Below, piece after piece: positions 15,067-24,247 of a stretch of 64,000 nt of DNA. The notes under the pieces were generated by a model. It saw nothing but the letters and a program-made list of their open reading frames with translations. It had not been told where the DNA came from and ran no database searches. The DNA lies in the NCBI GenBank assembly GCA_046309815.1, contig JBKCOJ010000005.1, positions 124,001 to 188,000 of the forward strand, read 5' to 3'. Made by a program: the position numbers and the translations under genes. Within the stretch, counting starts at the first letter, position 1; every line of letters starts with the position of its first letter. Origin of the DNA: CAITNM01 sp021298215. Its GTDB lineage: Bacteria; Pseudomonadota; Alphaproteobacteria; Paracaedibacterales; CAITNM01.

Positions 15067-17655
15067 ATGACTTTCCAAACTCCTATGATGAAGCAATATG
15101 CAGAAATTAAGGAACAGCATAAAGATTGCTTGCTGTTTTATCGCATGGGTGACTTCTATGAACTTTTTTTTGAAGATGCAATTCAAGCTTCTTCTGCTCT
15201 TGATATTGCTTTGACAAAAAGAGGACAAAATGCTGGAGAACCCATTCCTATGGCAGGAGTGCCTGTACATTCGCATGAAATGTATTTATTAAAGCTTATA
15301 GAAAAAGGATTTCGCGTTGCCATTTGTGAGCAAACAGAAACTCCTGAGCAAGCCAAAGAAAAAGGAAAAAAGGGGCCATTAGAGCGTGGTGTCGTGCGTA
15401 TCGTTACGCCAGGAACACTTACTGAAGATAGCTTATTAACACCAAAAAAAGCAAATTTTTTAGTTTCAGTAAGTCCTATGGATAAAAAAACCTTACATAG
15501 TGGAGTAGCGTGGGCGGATGTTTCAACAGGAGCGTTTTACGTAACGAGCATAGTAACCGAATCATTAATTGATACCCTATCTCAACTAAACCCAGCCGAA
15601 ATACTTATGGCTGAAAGCATTTGGAAATCCCTTGATCCTGATATTTTTAATGAATTTAAAAAAATTATTCAGCCTCTGGCAGACACTCGTTTTAATTTGA
15701 ATAATACACAACAAATACTTTTACAATCGTTTAATGTAATCAGCCCCGAAGTATTAGGCCTCCACGAGAAAACTCTTGTCCAAGCCGCAGGTATGTTATG
15801 CGATTATTTATATTTAACTCAACAAGTACAACTTCAACACTTGCGCGCCCCAAAGCTTATCAGTAAAAATAAAGCTGTTAAAGTTGATTCTCAATCTTGC
15901 AAAAATCTTGAAATCATACGCAGTCTTAAAGGCACTTTTGAAGGCTCTCTTCTTCATACAATAGATAATACCAAAACAGCTGCAGGCGGACGACTCCTTT
16001 TTGAATATTTAACCAACCCCACCACAGATAAAGAAGGCCTTAATCAACGCTTAGATAAAATCAACTGGTTTAAAGGAAACAACCATGAAAGGTCTAACGC
16101 GCTGGATAATCTAAAGCATTGTCCTGATATTGAGCGTTCTTTGATTCGAATAGCACTAGATAGAACCTTACCAAGAGATTTAAAAGCCATCTCTCAAGCC
16201 TTACGCGTAGCAAAAACTATAGATCACCTTCTTGCTCAGCAATTCTTTTGGAAGCTAGATGTCCCCACAAAATTAATGCAACAATTAGAAAATACTCTCG
16301 AAGAAAATCTTCCTGCTGTTATGCATGATGGTGGATTGATTAAAGCTAATGTTGATTCTGTGCTTGATGAACTACGCTATACTCGCGATCATGGACACCA
16401 GCAACTAAAACAGTTAGAGCAACGCTATCAAGAAGAAACGAATATCCCAAATTTAAAAATTAAAACCAATAATTTAATTGGCTATTATATAGAGATCAGT
16501 AGCAGTCATCTTCATAAAGTTCCTCCAACATTTTTTCACCGGCAAGCAATCAGTAATGGCGCTCGGTATATGACTCAAGAATTACATGACCTTGCTTCAA
16601 AACTTGAACATGCTGCAATGTCTACCATTTCAAGAGAAATTGCGATCTTTAGAGAGTTATGCGCAGAAATTTTAAATCATAAAAATCAATTAGAAAATCT
16701 TGCCTCTCTGTTAGCAGAAATTGATGTAGCAAGTAGCATGGCAAATCTAGCTTCTGCCAAAAATTTTTGCCGTCCTATTTTCACAGACGCTCAGGTTTTA
16801 AACATTCAAAATGGTCGCCACCCTATTGTAGAAGCATTTACGTCAAACCCTTTTACTCCTAATAATTGCTATCTTTCTGATCAGCCCTTTGCGCTTTTAA
16901 CTGGCCCAAACATGGCAGGGAAAAGTACATATCTCAGGCAAAATGCATTAATTACTTGGATGGCACATTGCGGACTCTTTGTCCCTGCCTCTCACGCAGA
17001 AATTGGACTTGTGGACCAATTATTCTCTCGTATAGGAGCTGCCGATGATTTAGCAGCGGGTCGCTCTACTTTTATGGTGGAAATGGTAGAAACAGCAAGT
17101 ATTCTGCACCAAGCAACTAGTCGTTCATTTATTATTCTCGATGAAATTGGCCGCGGCACATCCACACAAGATGGATTAGCCATTGCAACAGCAGTTAGTG
17201 AACACCTTATTCATACCATCAATGCTCGCTGTATCTTTGCAACGCACTATCACGAATTAGTTGATCTCGCCAGTAATTATCCTGTTAAACTTTTAACAAT
17301 GAAAATTGTCGAACACGATAACAACGTTGTTTTTTTGCATGAAGTTATTGAAGGCGCTGCCGACAAATCGTACGGCATTCACGTGGCTGAACTTGCTGGA
17401 CTTCCGCAAAAAGTTATTGAAAGAGCCAAAGAATCTTTAAAGAAAGAAGCCTCCCAGCAAACAAAGGGCAAGCAATTAGCAGACATACCATGTGAAGAAT
17501 CAAATTTGTTAAAATTTTTGCGAAGCATTAAGCCCGATGATTTGTCACCACGGCAAGCCTTACAAGCGTTATATGAATTGAAGGAATATGCAAATAAAGG
17601 GCAAAATCGTAATACAAAACCTGATCAAGCAAAGGCTTCATTGTTTGGAAAATAA
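15067..17655 (+). CDS. mutS: DNA mismatch repair protein MutS
   Basis: Recognises mismatches and small loops and recruits MutL. The mismatch-reading motif GDFYELF has the phenylalanine and glutamate of F-x-E at 30 and 32. The ATPase domain has Walker A GPNMAGKST at 613-621, then a Walker B with LDEIGRGTST and the HxH-type signature FATHYHEL. A clamp/lever region of about 250 residues precedes it. Length 862 is full size. It is flanked upstream by a divergent secreted-protein gene and downstream by the carboxypeptidase gene, with no operon partner evident. Confidence 0.98.
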   Translation: MTFQTPMMKQYAEIKEQHKDCLLFYRMGDFYELFFEDAIQASSALDIALTKRGQNAGEPIPMAGVPVHSHEMYLLKLIEKGFRVAICEQTETPEQAKEKGKKGPLERGVVRIVTPGTLTEDSLLTPKKANFLVSVSPMDKKTLHSGVAWADVSTGAFYVTSIVTESLIDTLSQLNPAEILMAESIWKSLDPDIFNEFKKIIQPLADTRFNLNNTQQILLQSFNVISPEVLGLHEKTLVQAAGMLCDYLYLTQQVQLQHLRAPKLISKNKAVKVDSQSCKNLEIIRSLKGTFEGSLLHTIDNTKTAAGGRLLFEYLTNPTTDKEGLNQRLDKINWFKGNNHERSNALDNLKHCPDIERSLIRIALDRTLPRDLKAISQALRVAKTIDHLLAQQFFWKLDVPTKLMQQLENTLEENLPAVMHDGGLIKANVDSVLDELRYTRDHGHQQLKQLEQRYQEETNIPNLKIKTNNLIGYYIEISSSHLHKVPPTFFHRQAISNGARYMTQELHDLASKLEHAAMSTISREIAIFRELCAEILNHKNQLENLASLLAEIDVASSMANLASAKNFCRPIFTDAQVLNIQNGRHPIVEAFTSNPFTPNNCYLSDQPFALLTGPNMAGKSTYLRQNALITWMAHCGLFVPASHAEIGLVDQLFSRIGAADDLAAGRSTFMVEMVETASILHQATSRSFIILDEIGRGTSTQDGLAIATAVSEHLIHTINARCIFATHYHELVDLASNYPVKLLTMKIVEHDNNVVFLHEVIEGAADKSYGIHVAELAGLPQKVIERAKESLKKEASQQTKGKQLADIPCEESNLLKFLRSIKPDDLSPRQALQALYELKEYANKGQNRNTKPDQAKASLFGK

Positions 17656-17733
17656 GAAAATTTTCTTCTGCTTCCCTTTCGATTTAAGATTTTTTTTGAT
17701 ATTCTAATACCTAAGTTGGTTGCGGAGAAATAC

Positions 17734-18873
17734 GTGATAAGATTTTTTAATTATATTTTTGCTGCTTTATTTATAGTTTTATATCAATCTGCTATTCATG
17801 CTAACAATTTTGCATATCTAATTGTGGATGGTAATTCAGGAAGAATTATGGAAAGCCATCGAGCAGATGAAATTCGCCCCCCTGCATCATTAACAAAAAA
17901 GATGACCCTATATTTAATTTTTGAAGCTTTGCGCAATGGAAAAATAACGCTTCAAACGCGATTTCATGTGTCAAAGCTCGCAAACTCCCAAGAGCCAAGC
18001 AACTTGTGGGTTAGAGTAGGAGAAACAATTAGCGTTGAAAATATTATCTACGCACTAGTTACAAGATCAGCTAACGATATGTCTGTAGTGGCTGCTGAAG
18101 GATTAAGTGGAAGCATTGAAAACTTTGCAATCCTTATGAACAAAAAAGCACAAGAACTAGGAATGACGCGCACAAAATTTTATAATCCAACTGGCCTCCC
18201 TAATAAAAAGCAAATCACTACTGCCCGCGATATGATGACACTTGCACGCGCTCTTTATAATAATTTTCCCAATGAATTTAAATACTTTAAAGCAAAAAAA
18301 TTCTTATATAACGGTAAACCCGTACTTAATCATAATAAAATGTTGAATTCCTTTTCTGGTGCCGATGGCATTAAAACTGGCTTTACTTGTGCTTCTCGTT
18401 TTAATATCAGTGTTTCAGCGCAACGCATTGGTATTGACGGAAAGCCCATTCGTGTCTTTGCCGTCGTACTTGGAGGACAAACATCCTTTTCACGCGATAA
18501 AAAGGCTGCCGAGCTTATGGAAAAAGCATTTAAAAAATTAAATGCAACCCCTAGAATGCAAACGGTAGCAGCCACTTTACCTGTTGCTAGAGAAATGCCA
18601 GATGAAATCGATGATTTAATTGTCAATGAAAAGACGATTGAAAATATTGGGCATTCAACAGAAGCATCTATCATAAAAACAGCGACAGCAAAACAAAGAA
18701 AAAAAACTAAAAAGACAAAAAAACCTACGCCACAAAAAGAGGTTAAAACCATTCAAACATCAATAACGAAAGACCCCATCGATGAAATTCTAAGCACTTC
18801 AGCCCGCGTAAATATAAGTGATAATCTGCCTGCAGGTTGGGTAAAACCTAAGCCTCTGCTTAAAAAGTCATAA
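17734..18873 (+). CDS. D-alanyl-D-alanine carboxypeptidase (penicillin-binding protein, S11 family)
   Basis: Removes the terminal D-Ala of peptidoglycan stem peptides in the periplasm. GTG 17734 is preferred because GGAG stands 6 bases upstream; the signal peptide is then FFNYIFAALFIVLYQSAIHA. The three PBP motifs are present: SxxK as SLTK (Ser52), SxN as SAN in TRSANDMSVVAAE, and KTG in GIKTGFT. The catalytic domain ends near residue 270. A tail follows with Lys/Thr-rich stretches (KQRKKTKKTKKP) and a C-terminal DNLPAGWVKPKP. The DacC/DacF-type membrane-anchoring helix is not obvious at the end; the basic tail may bind cell-wall or anionic lipids. Confidence 0.9.
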   Translation: MIRFFNYIFAALFIVLYQSAIHANNFAYLIVDGNSGRIMESHRADEIRPPASLTKKMTLYLIFEALRNGKITLQTRFHVSKLANSQEPSNLWVRVGETISVENIIYALVTRSANDMSVVAAEGLSGSIENFAILMNKKAQELGMTRTKFYNPTGLPNKKQITTARDMMTLARALYNNFPNEFKYFKAKKFLYNGKPVLNHNKMLNSFSGADGIKTGFTCASRFNISVSAQRIGIDGKPIRVFAVVLGGQTSFSRDKKAAELMEKAFKKLNATPRMQTVAATLPVAREMPDEIDDLIVNEKTIENIGHSTEASIIKTATAKQRKKTKKTKKPTPQKEVKTIQTSITKDPIDEILSTSARVNISDNLPAGWVKPKPLLKKS

Positions 18874-18887
18874 TTTACTAAGGCATT

Positions 18888-18918
18888 GGACTATCTAGGA
18901 CAGTCCCTTAAATTTTTA
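18888..18918 (+). terminator. weak terminator after the carboxypeptidase gene
   Basis: GGACT (18888-18892) and AGTCC (18902-18906) form a 5-bp stem with a 9-base loop, followed by CTTAAATTTTT. The stem is short, so function is uncertain. Confidence 0.35.
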
Positions 18919-19080
18919 ATAACATCAGAAGGATTTTGGCAATCATCCAAACCAGCAGAAGCTCCAATTATGATTGTATCTACCCTTGTTGAGCCTACTT
19001 CTAAACAACGATATACTGTGTTGCAGCCCCTGAGAGCCAGCTAAAAATAAAGAAACCAACCAAAATAAATAGATACGCAT
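18891..19080 (-). pseudogene. possible frameshifted remnant of a small exported protein
   Basis: The stretch between the carboxypeptidase gene and the next plus-strand gene has no intact gene longer than 60 codons. On the minus strand ATG 19080 starts a good signal peptide (MRIYLFWLVSLFLAGSQG), while a neighbouring frame continues with a protein-like sequence, GCNTVYRCLEVGSTRVD..., that ends in NLRDCPR before the stop at 18891. Joining the two needs one frameshift near 19030. The result would be a cysteine-rich exported peptide of about 60 residues. This is an inference from composition only. Confidence 0.3.
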
Positions 19081-19183
19081 ATTGAAAGACTTTCACGTTA
19101 CCCATCATGTATTGATACTCATTAAATAAATATTAATATTTTTTACGTATTCTAAGGAATAACGAATAATCTTTGAGGTTGTG

Positions 19184-19636
19184 ATGAAGGCGTTGTTTTT
19201 TGGGTTGATGATGTTTTTATGTGTGTCAGCAGCAGATGAGCTGGATGGCTTTCTTATGAAATATGTTCAAAGCTTAGTACAACCTCACACGAACCAAAAG
19301 CCCAGCGAAAAAGAAAAGCATGGCTTAGAGCATGCAGACTCAGCGCCAGTTATAGCATCTGAAGCTGAAGTTCTAGAAGGTCCAGCACAAGATCCACAGG
19401 AATCTTTAAAAAATAAAAGCCCTATATTAGCGAGCGCTGATGTTCCAAATCCAGCAAAAAAAGAACTAAAAGAGCAAGAAGAAAAGCAAGATTTGAAATA
19501 CGGTCCAATGCAAGGTAAAAATTCTCTTGAAGATGAATCTCATCATCTCATTGATTTAGATTTGGGACTTTTGAATTCGAATCCAGAGGGAACAAGCGCT
19601 GTTCGTAATGCAGCACCGACTGCTGCCGGCGCTTAA
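19184..19636 (+). CDS. small exported hypothetical protein
   Basis: No family recognised. A signal peptide (MKALFFGLMMFLCVSAADE, cut after VSA-A) is followed by a polar, Glu/Lys/Pro-rich, probably disordered body and a short hydrophobic patch (LIDLDLGLLNSN) near the end. A GAGG ribosome site suits ATG 19184, although GTG 19181 is directly before it. The 150-residue product overlaps the 3' end of fabF by 4 bases on the other strand, so the two genes converge. Because of its low complexity it could be a lineage-specific envelope or secreted protein. Confidence 0.6.
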   Translation: MKALFFGLMMFLCVSAADELDGFLMKYVQSLVQPHTNQKPSEKEKHGLEHADSAPVIASEAEVLEGPAQDPQESLKNKSPILASADVPNPAKKELKEQEEKQDLKYGPMQGKNSLEDESHHLIDLDLGLLNSNPEGTSAVRNAAPTAAGA

Positions 19637-20907
19637 GGAGCTCTTCCAAAAATCAACGAAGCATTTGTTCCACCAAACCCAAAAGAGTTTGACATAACAT
19701 AGTCGAGATTCTTTTCTTGGGCCTTGTGTGGAACAAGATTAAGATCGCAACCTTCTGATGGATTATCAAGGTTAAGTGTTGGCGGCACAATCCCATCCTG
19801 CATAGCAAAAATAGAAAAGATTGATTCAACTGCGCCCGCCGCGCCTAAAAGATGACCTATTGCTGACTTTGTAGAGGAAATAGCCAGATTTTTAGCATGA
19901 TCCCCAAACAAACGTTTCATCGCCGTTACTTCAATAGCATCTCCAGCAGGTGTCGACGTACCATGAGCATTAATGTACCCAATATCTTCTAGTGAAAGTT
20001 TTGAATTCTTTAATGCTGCTCTCATCGCGCGGTAAGCACCACCACCATCTTCGGCAGGCGACGTTATATGGTGTGCGTCACCTGACATACCATACCCCAA
20101 AACTTCAGCATAAATTTTTGCGCCGCGTTTTTTTGCATGCTCATATTCTTCTAGAACAACAATCCCAGATCCTTCACCCATCACAAAACCATCGCGATCT
20201 TTATCCCAAGGACGCGAAGCTTTTGTCGGACTGTCATTAAATGAAGTTGAAAGTGCACGTGCCGCAGCAAATCCCGCAACACCAGCGCGACAAACAGCAG
20301 CTTCTGCACCACCAGCGATCATCACATCCGCATCATCAAGCATAATCATGCGTGCTGCATCACCTATGGAATGAGCACCAGTTGCACAAGCTGTCACAAC
20401 CGCATGGTTTGGACCTTGGAATCCATGACGGATAGAAACTTGTCCTGCTGCCAAGTTAATAAGACTTGCTGGAATAAAGAAAGGACTAACACGACGCGCA
20501 CCTTGCTGCAACAATGTAACAGAGGTATCGTAGATCCATGACAGACCACCAATACCAGCACCAATTGTTACACCGGTACGTTCACGATCTTCTTGATTAG
20601 TTGGTTGCCAACCGGAATCTTTGACTGCCTCATCAGCCGCTGCTATAGCGTACAAAATAAAACGATCAATTTTTCTTTGTTCTTTAGGCTCTAAATAATC
20701 TGAAGCATCAAAAAGCCCTGGTTGCTTTGGCGTGTCCGCAAGCTGAAGAGGCACCATTCCTGCAATTTTCGCTGCAAGATCAGAAACATCAAAAGCTTCA
20801 ATCGTGCCAATGCCTGATTGACTAGCGATCAGTCTTTCCCACGTTAATGCAGCGCCATTCGCCAAAGGCGTAATCGCGCCAACGCCAGTAACAACAACTC
20901 TTCTCAT
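19633..20907 (-). CDS. fabF: 3-oxoacyl-[acyl-carrier-protein] synthase II
   Basis: Condensing enzyme that elongates acyl-ACP with malonyl-ACP in type II fatty-acid synthesis. The catalytic triad of the KAS II family is present: Cys174 in VVTACATGAHSIG, His in NAHGTSTPAGD, and His in SAIGHLLGAAG. The C-terminal GGTNASLIFGR is also typical. Length 424 is a little longer than E. coli FabF. It lies 12 bases after acpP on the same strand, the classic acpP-fabF pair, and probably shares its promoter. Confidence 0.98.
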   Translation of the reverse strand: MRRVVVTGVGAITPLANGAALTWERLIASQSGIGTIEAFDVSDLAAKIAGMVPLQLADTPKQPGLFDASDYLEPKEQRKIDRFILYAIAAADEAVKDSGWQPTNQEDRERTGVTIGAGIGGLSWIYDTSVTLLQQGARRVSPFFIPASLINLAAGQVSIRHGFQGPNHAVVTACATGAHSIGDAARMIMLDDADVMIAGGAEAAVCRAGVAGFAAARALSTSFNDSPTKASRPWDKDRDGFVMGEGSGIVVLEEYEHAKKRGAKIYAEVLGYGMSGDAHHITSPAEDGGGAYRAMRAALKNSKLSLEDIGYINAHGTSTPAGDAIEVTAMKRLFGDHAKNLAISSTKSAIGHLLGAAGAVESIFSIFAMQDGIVPPTLNLDNPSEGCDLNLVPHKAQEKNLDYVMSNSFGFGGTNASLIFGRAP

Positions 20908-20919
20908 CGTTATGGAATC

Positions 20920-21156
20920 TTAATTAGTTTTTTCCTGAAGGAATTCGATTGCTTTAACAACAGTTGTTAGTGTTTGAGCAGCATCATCAGGAATTTCGCA
21001 CTTAAATTCTTCTTCGAACTTCATTACAAGTTCAACTTGATCAAGACTATCTGCGCCAAGATCGTCAACAAAATTTGCGCCATCAACAACTTTAGATGCA
21101 TCTACACCAAGGTGATCAACTACAATTTGCTTTACGCGTGCGGTAATATCAGACAT
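20920..21156 (-). CDS. acpP: acyl carrier protein
   Basis: Carries growing acyl chains on a phosphopantetheine arm. The 78-residue product has the attachment motif GADSLD with Ser37, and the acidic helix QVELVMKFEEEF that docks partner enzymes. The arm would be added by AcpS, whose gene is at 61.4 kb. It is the first gene of the acpP-fabF pair. Upstream, on the minus strand, a promoter such as TTGAAT-17-TAAATC may exist but is weak. Confidence 0.98.
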   Translation of the reverse strand: MSDITARVKQIVVDHLGVDASKVVDGANFVDDLGADSLDQVELVMKFEEEFKCEIPDDAAQTLTTVVKAIEFLQEKTN

Positions 21157-21302
21157 GAAACCTTCACTAAGTTAAAAAGTTTAATAGTTGTTAAGATTTA
21201 GCCATGTTTTTTGAAAAATTCAAGAACAAAAAGTAATGATAATGCATAAACAAGTATTTAGCAGAGGGAATTTCTACAAAAATTTCACGCATCTCAAAAT
21301 AT

Positions 21303-22403
21303 TTAGACATTAAATCTAAAATGAAAAATATCACCATCTTGCACTAGATAATCTCTGCCTTCCTGGCGAAGTTTACCAATATTTTTTGCTCCTTGTTCAC
21401 CACCAGCATCAACATAATCCTGATAAGAAATCGTTTCAGCACAAATAAAACCACGTTCAAAATCAGTATGAATTACCCCTGCCGCCTGCGGTGCTTTAGC
21501 TCCTTTATGCACTGTCCATGCTCGAGCTTCTTTTGGACCAATCGTAAAAAAGGTCAATAAATCTAAAAGTCCATAACCAGCTTTAATAACCTGACGTAAA
21601 CCCGTTTCTTTTAAACCTAGGGCCTGCAAAAATTCCTGCTGTTCTGCTGGATCATTAAGACTAGATACTTCTGCTTCAATAGCGGCAGAAATAATAACCG
21701 ATGAATCTCCGCGGCTTTTTGCATATTCAATAACTTTTGCCGCGAAAGCATTACCAGTAGCAGCCTCTTGCTCGGAAACGTTGCACACATAAAGAATGGG
21801 TTTTGATGTTAAAAGCTGTAGCTGATCAAATGTACCCTTTTCTGTAGCATCTATTTTGGCAATCTTTGCTGGCTTGCCGTCTTGCAACAAAGGAAGAACC
21901 TTTTGAATAACGTCTAAATGCTCTTTTGCCTCCTTATCATTACCACGTGCTCGTTTCTCTAAATTAGGAATACGCTTTTCCAACGATTCAAGATCCGCTA
22001 ATAACAGCTCTGTTTCAATGGTTGTAAGATCACGAATCGGATCCACTGATCCATCTACATGGGTAATATCATCATCCTCAAAACAACGCAACACGTGCAA
22101 GATCGCATCAACACTTCTAATATGCCCTAAGAACTGATTGCCAAGACCTTCACCCTTGCTAGCGCCACGCACAAGTCCGGCAATATCAACAAACTCCAAT
22201 TGTGTTGCGATAATTTTTTGAGAATTTGCAAGCTTTGCCAAGATATCTAGGCGATCATCCGGCACCCCAACGCGGCCGACATTAGGCTCAATAGTACAAA
22301 ATGGATAATTTGCAGCCTGTGCTGCAGCTGTTGCTGTGAGAGCATTAAATAAAGTTGATTTACCAACATTAGGAAGACCAACAATTCCGCAATTAAATCC
22401 CAT
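21303..22403 (-). CDS. ychF: redox-regulated ATPase YchF (Obg-family, OLA1-like)
   Basis: Universally conserved P-loop protein that binds ATP rather than GTP and associates with ribosomes. The true start is ATG 22403, which places the canonical MGFNCGIVGLPNVGKSTLF at the N-terminus; the longer frame to 22472 only adds 23 uncharacteristic residues. Walker A is GLPNVGKST, switch II region DIAGLVRGASKGEGLGNQF, and the ATP-specific motif replaces NKxD as NVSE (YVCNVSEQE). The C-terminal TGS domain runs from about residue 285 and ends in GDIFHFRFNV. It is followed by a convergent-free gap and appears to be transcribed alone. Confidence 0.95.
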   Translation of the reverse strand: MGFNCGIVGLPNVGKSTLFNALTATAAAQAANYPFCTIEPNVGRVGVPDDRLDILAKLANSQKIIATQLEFVDIAGLVRGASKGEGLGNQFLGHIRSVDAILHVLRCFEDDDITHVDGSVDPIRDLTTIETELLLADLESLEKRIPNLEKRARGNDKEAKEHLDVIQKVLPLLQDGKPAKIAKIDATEKGTFDQLQLLTSKPILYVCNVSEQEAATGNAFAAKVIEYAKSRGDSSVIISAAIEAEVSSLNDPAEQQEFLQALGLKETGLRQVIKAGYGLLDLLTFFTIGPKEARAWTVHKGAKAPQAAGVIHTDFERGFICAETISYQDYVDAGGEQGAKNIGKLRQEGRDYLVQDGDIFHFRFNV

Positions 22404-22616
22404 TTTAATCTCTATATATTTTTGATGCTTAATGTGACGAATTTTGAACAAAATCGCAAGATCTCTAAACAAGAGTAACCAAAATTACTTTGTTAAATAT
22501 TTATTAACTTTTTAGAAAATACGCTGAAGATATTCTCGATTGCTCAGGTTTGGCAGCATGAAGATCCTATTGCTGGATTCACGTATGATCACCAATCTTT
22601 AACTAAACTTGCAGAA

Positions 22617-24059
22617 ATGAGACCATCACAATGGGTTGATGCATTAGAAACAGAGCGCGACAAAGCAGATGCTGTAGGAGTTTTTGAAGCTTTCAAATAT
22701 TACACCAAAGAAATATCTACAACCCTTGCAGGTAAATATGGTGAGGTAGAAATGTCTCCCGTAAAACTTGTTTATTCGGTTATACGTACGCGTCACAAAT
22801 TTTCGGGCAAGCGTAATATGCTTACAGATTTTTATGGAGTAACTGAAACAGCAACTATTACTCCACAACAAACCACCATTTTAGTTGTTGATGCAATGAT
22901 AGCAAAATCCATGAACAACGATGATGAGGCTTTTGATGCACAATGGGCAACTGTTAATGCAGAAAATCCACCTTCTTCAGAATTTATCGAAGCCCTTAAA
23001 CAATATGCACAAACATACGAACAGAAATCTTGGAATCCAACTTTAGCTGAGTCCTTAGAACAGTTTTTAGCAGCAAACCAATCAACAATAACCCTCACAA
23101 AAAAAATCTTTGATATTTTTGCACCTAAACTTACTTTGAATAAAATTTACGGAGAAATGGCCGTTGGCACTACCTACAAAGGATGGACCATACATGGTGC
23201 GATTGCTTATCCTATAGTCCTTACAGCTGAAGAAAAATCAAACTATGGATGGCTAGAAGCCGCCCTTAATAAAAAAGTTTTTGAACTCATAGGCACAGGC
23301 ATACCTGTTGATACTTATTGTCGTTCTGCAATGGCAGATTTTGCTTCAGAAAGAATGATTTCTCAACTTGGCCTTATTCCCAACACAGTGATTCTATCAT
23401 ATATATATGATCCAGCGACTTCAGAAATGACCGAAGCTCATGTTAGTAGTATGGGTATTTTACGTTTATTTTTCACAAGAGAAGCCGATCCCGAACTAGC
23501 AGAGATTTTAGGAAGACCTTTTGCTAAATCTTCCGAAAATGAAGTTAGCAAAATCTATACAATGACGATGAGAGAAGCAACTAAACGCAGACCTCAACAA
23601 GCATCTTCTGAAGAAGTAACTTTCTTAAAAAATATTGGAAATCCTATAATGCTAAAACATATTTCAGCGTGGCATTTTCAAGCAAAACATAGATTTAAAG
23701 CAAGCATGCCAAAAGCAATAGAATTTTGCAGAGAAGCAGCTGATTTAGGCAATAAAGAAGCAGAACACAATCTTCCCATTATGCTTTATAAATATGCATC
23801 ACAGCTTTATACTGGTAAATTCGTTATAAAAAACGAACAGCAAGGAATAAACTTTTGCGAAGAAGCAGTAATACTTGGGAATGCGGAGGCCAAAACCAAC
23901 CTTCCAATCATGCTGTATAACTTTGCTGTAGCTCTTTTGCAAAAACAACCACAAACCGCTTCTTTAAAAGACCAAGCTATTGGATTACTCAGAAGAGCTG
24001 CCGATTTAGGTCATGTTGGCTCTATCCAAATTATTTCTTCTTTGCCTAAAAATTCTTAA
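22617..24059 (+). CDS. Sel1-like repeat protein, 5' end irregular
   Basis: No specific function recognised. The C-terminal third carries Sel1/TPR-like helix pairs: AIEFCREAADLGNKEAE, INFCEEAVILGNAEAK and AIGLLRRAADLGHVGS, spaced 36-40 residues apart. Such repeats bind proteins and are frequent in host-interacting bacteria. The preceding 330 residues are mostly helical, with no signal peptide. The first ATG is at 22617, but the frame is open back to 22497 and its translation (VWQHEDPIAGFTYDHQSLT) looks coding. There is no ATG, GTG or TTG in that extension; CTG 22524 is the only candidate. The gene may have lost its 5' part. Confidence 0.65.
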   Translation: MRPSQWVDALETERDKADAVGVFEAFKYYTKEISTTLAGKYGEVEMSPVKLVYSVIRTRHKFSGKRNMLTDFYGVTETATITPQQTTILVVDAMIAKSMNNDDEAFDAQWATVNAENPPSSEFIEALKQYAQTYEQKSWNPTLAESLEQFLAANQSTITLTKKIFDIFAPKLTLNKIYGEMAVGTTYKGWTIHGAIAYPIVLTAEEKSNYGWLEAALNKKVFELIGTGIPVDTYCRSAMADFASERMISQLGLIPNTVILSYIYDPATSEMTEAHVSSMGILRLFFTREADPELAEILGRPFAKSSENEVSKIYTMTMREATKRRPQQASSEEVTFLKNIGNPIMLKHISAWHFQAKHRFKASMPKAIEFCREAADLGNKEAEHNLPIMLYKYASQLYTGKFVIKNEQQGINFCEEAVILGNAEAKTNLPIMLYNFAVALLQKQPQTASLKDQAIGLLRRAADLGHVGSIQIISSLPKNS

Positions 24060-24069
24060 AAGCTTAATC

Positions 24070-24110
24070 TTTTAAAGTAGCCCCTCTATACGCAGGGCAT
24101 TACTTTAAAG
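24070..24110 (+). terminator. stable hairpin, possible terminator after the Sel1 gene
   Basis: TTTAAAGTA-GCCC (24071-24083) pairs with GGGC-at-TACTTTAAA (24095-24109) around an 11-base loop. No U-run follows, so it may instead be a processing or stability element. It separates the Sel1 gene from the tRNA promoter. Confidence 0.45.
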
Positions 24111-24119
24111 CTATTCATC

Positions 24120-24148
24120 TAGACAACCTACTTATGAAAAGCTAATAT
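24120..24148 (+). promoter_or_regulatory. promoter of the tRNA-Arg transcript
   Basis: TAGACA (24120-24125) and TAATAT (24143-24148) are 17 bases apart, and the tRNA begins 9 bases after the -10 box, the expected distance for transcript start at or near the tRNA 5' end. Confidence 0.55.
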
Positions 24149-24156
24149 TTCCTGTG

Positions 24157-24233
24157 GTTCCCGTAGCTCAGCAGGATAGAGCGCAAGATTCCTAATCTTG
24201 AGGCCATGGGTTCGAATCCCGTCGGGAACGCCA
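24157..24233 (+). tRNA. tRNA-Arg (anticodon CCT)
   Basis: The 77-base cloverleaf has a 7-bp acceptor stem GTTCCCG/CGGGAAC, D arm GCTC/GAGC, anticodon stem CAAGA/TCTTG with loop TTCCTAA (anticodon CCT reading AGG), T arm ATGGG-TTCGAAT-CCCGT, and an encoded CCA end. Its own promoter lies just upstream. The ion transporter gene starts 3 to 15 bases after the CCA, so the two are likely on one transcript that must be cut by RNases. Confidence 0.96.
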
Positions 24234-24247
24234 TAATGGAGGAATAC

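Noticed and set aside
18330..18752. 140-codon minus-strand ORF with very hydrophobic translation
   Set aside because: It is antisense to the Lys-rich tail of the carboxypeptidase gene, whose AAA codons read as Phe on the other strand.
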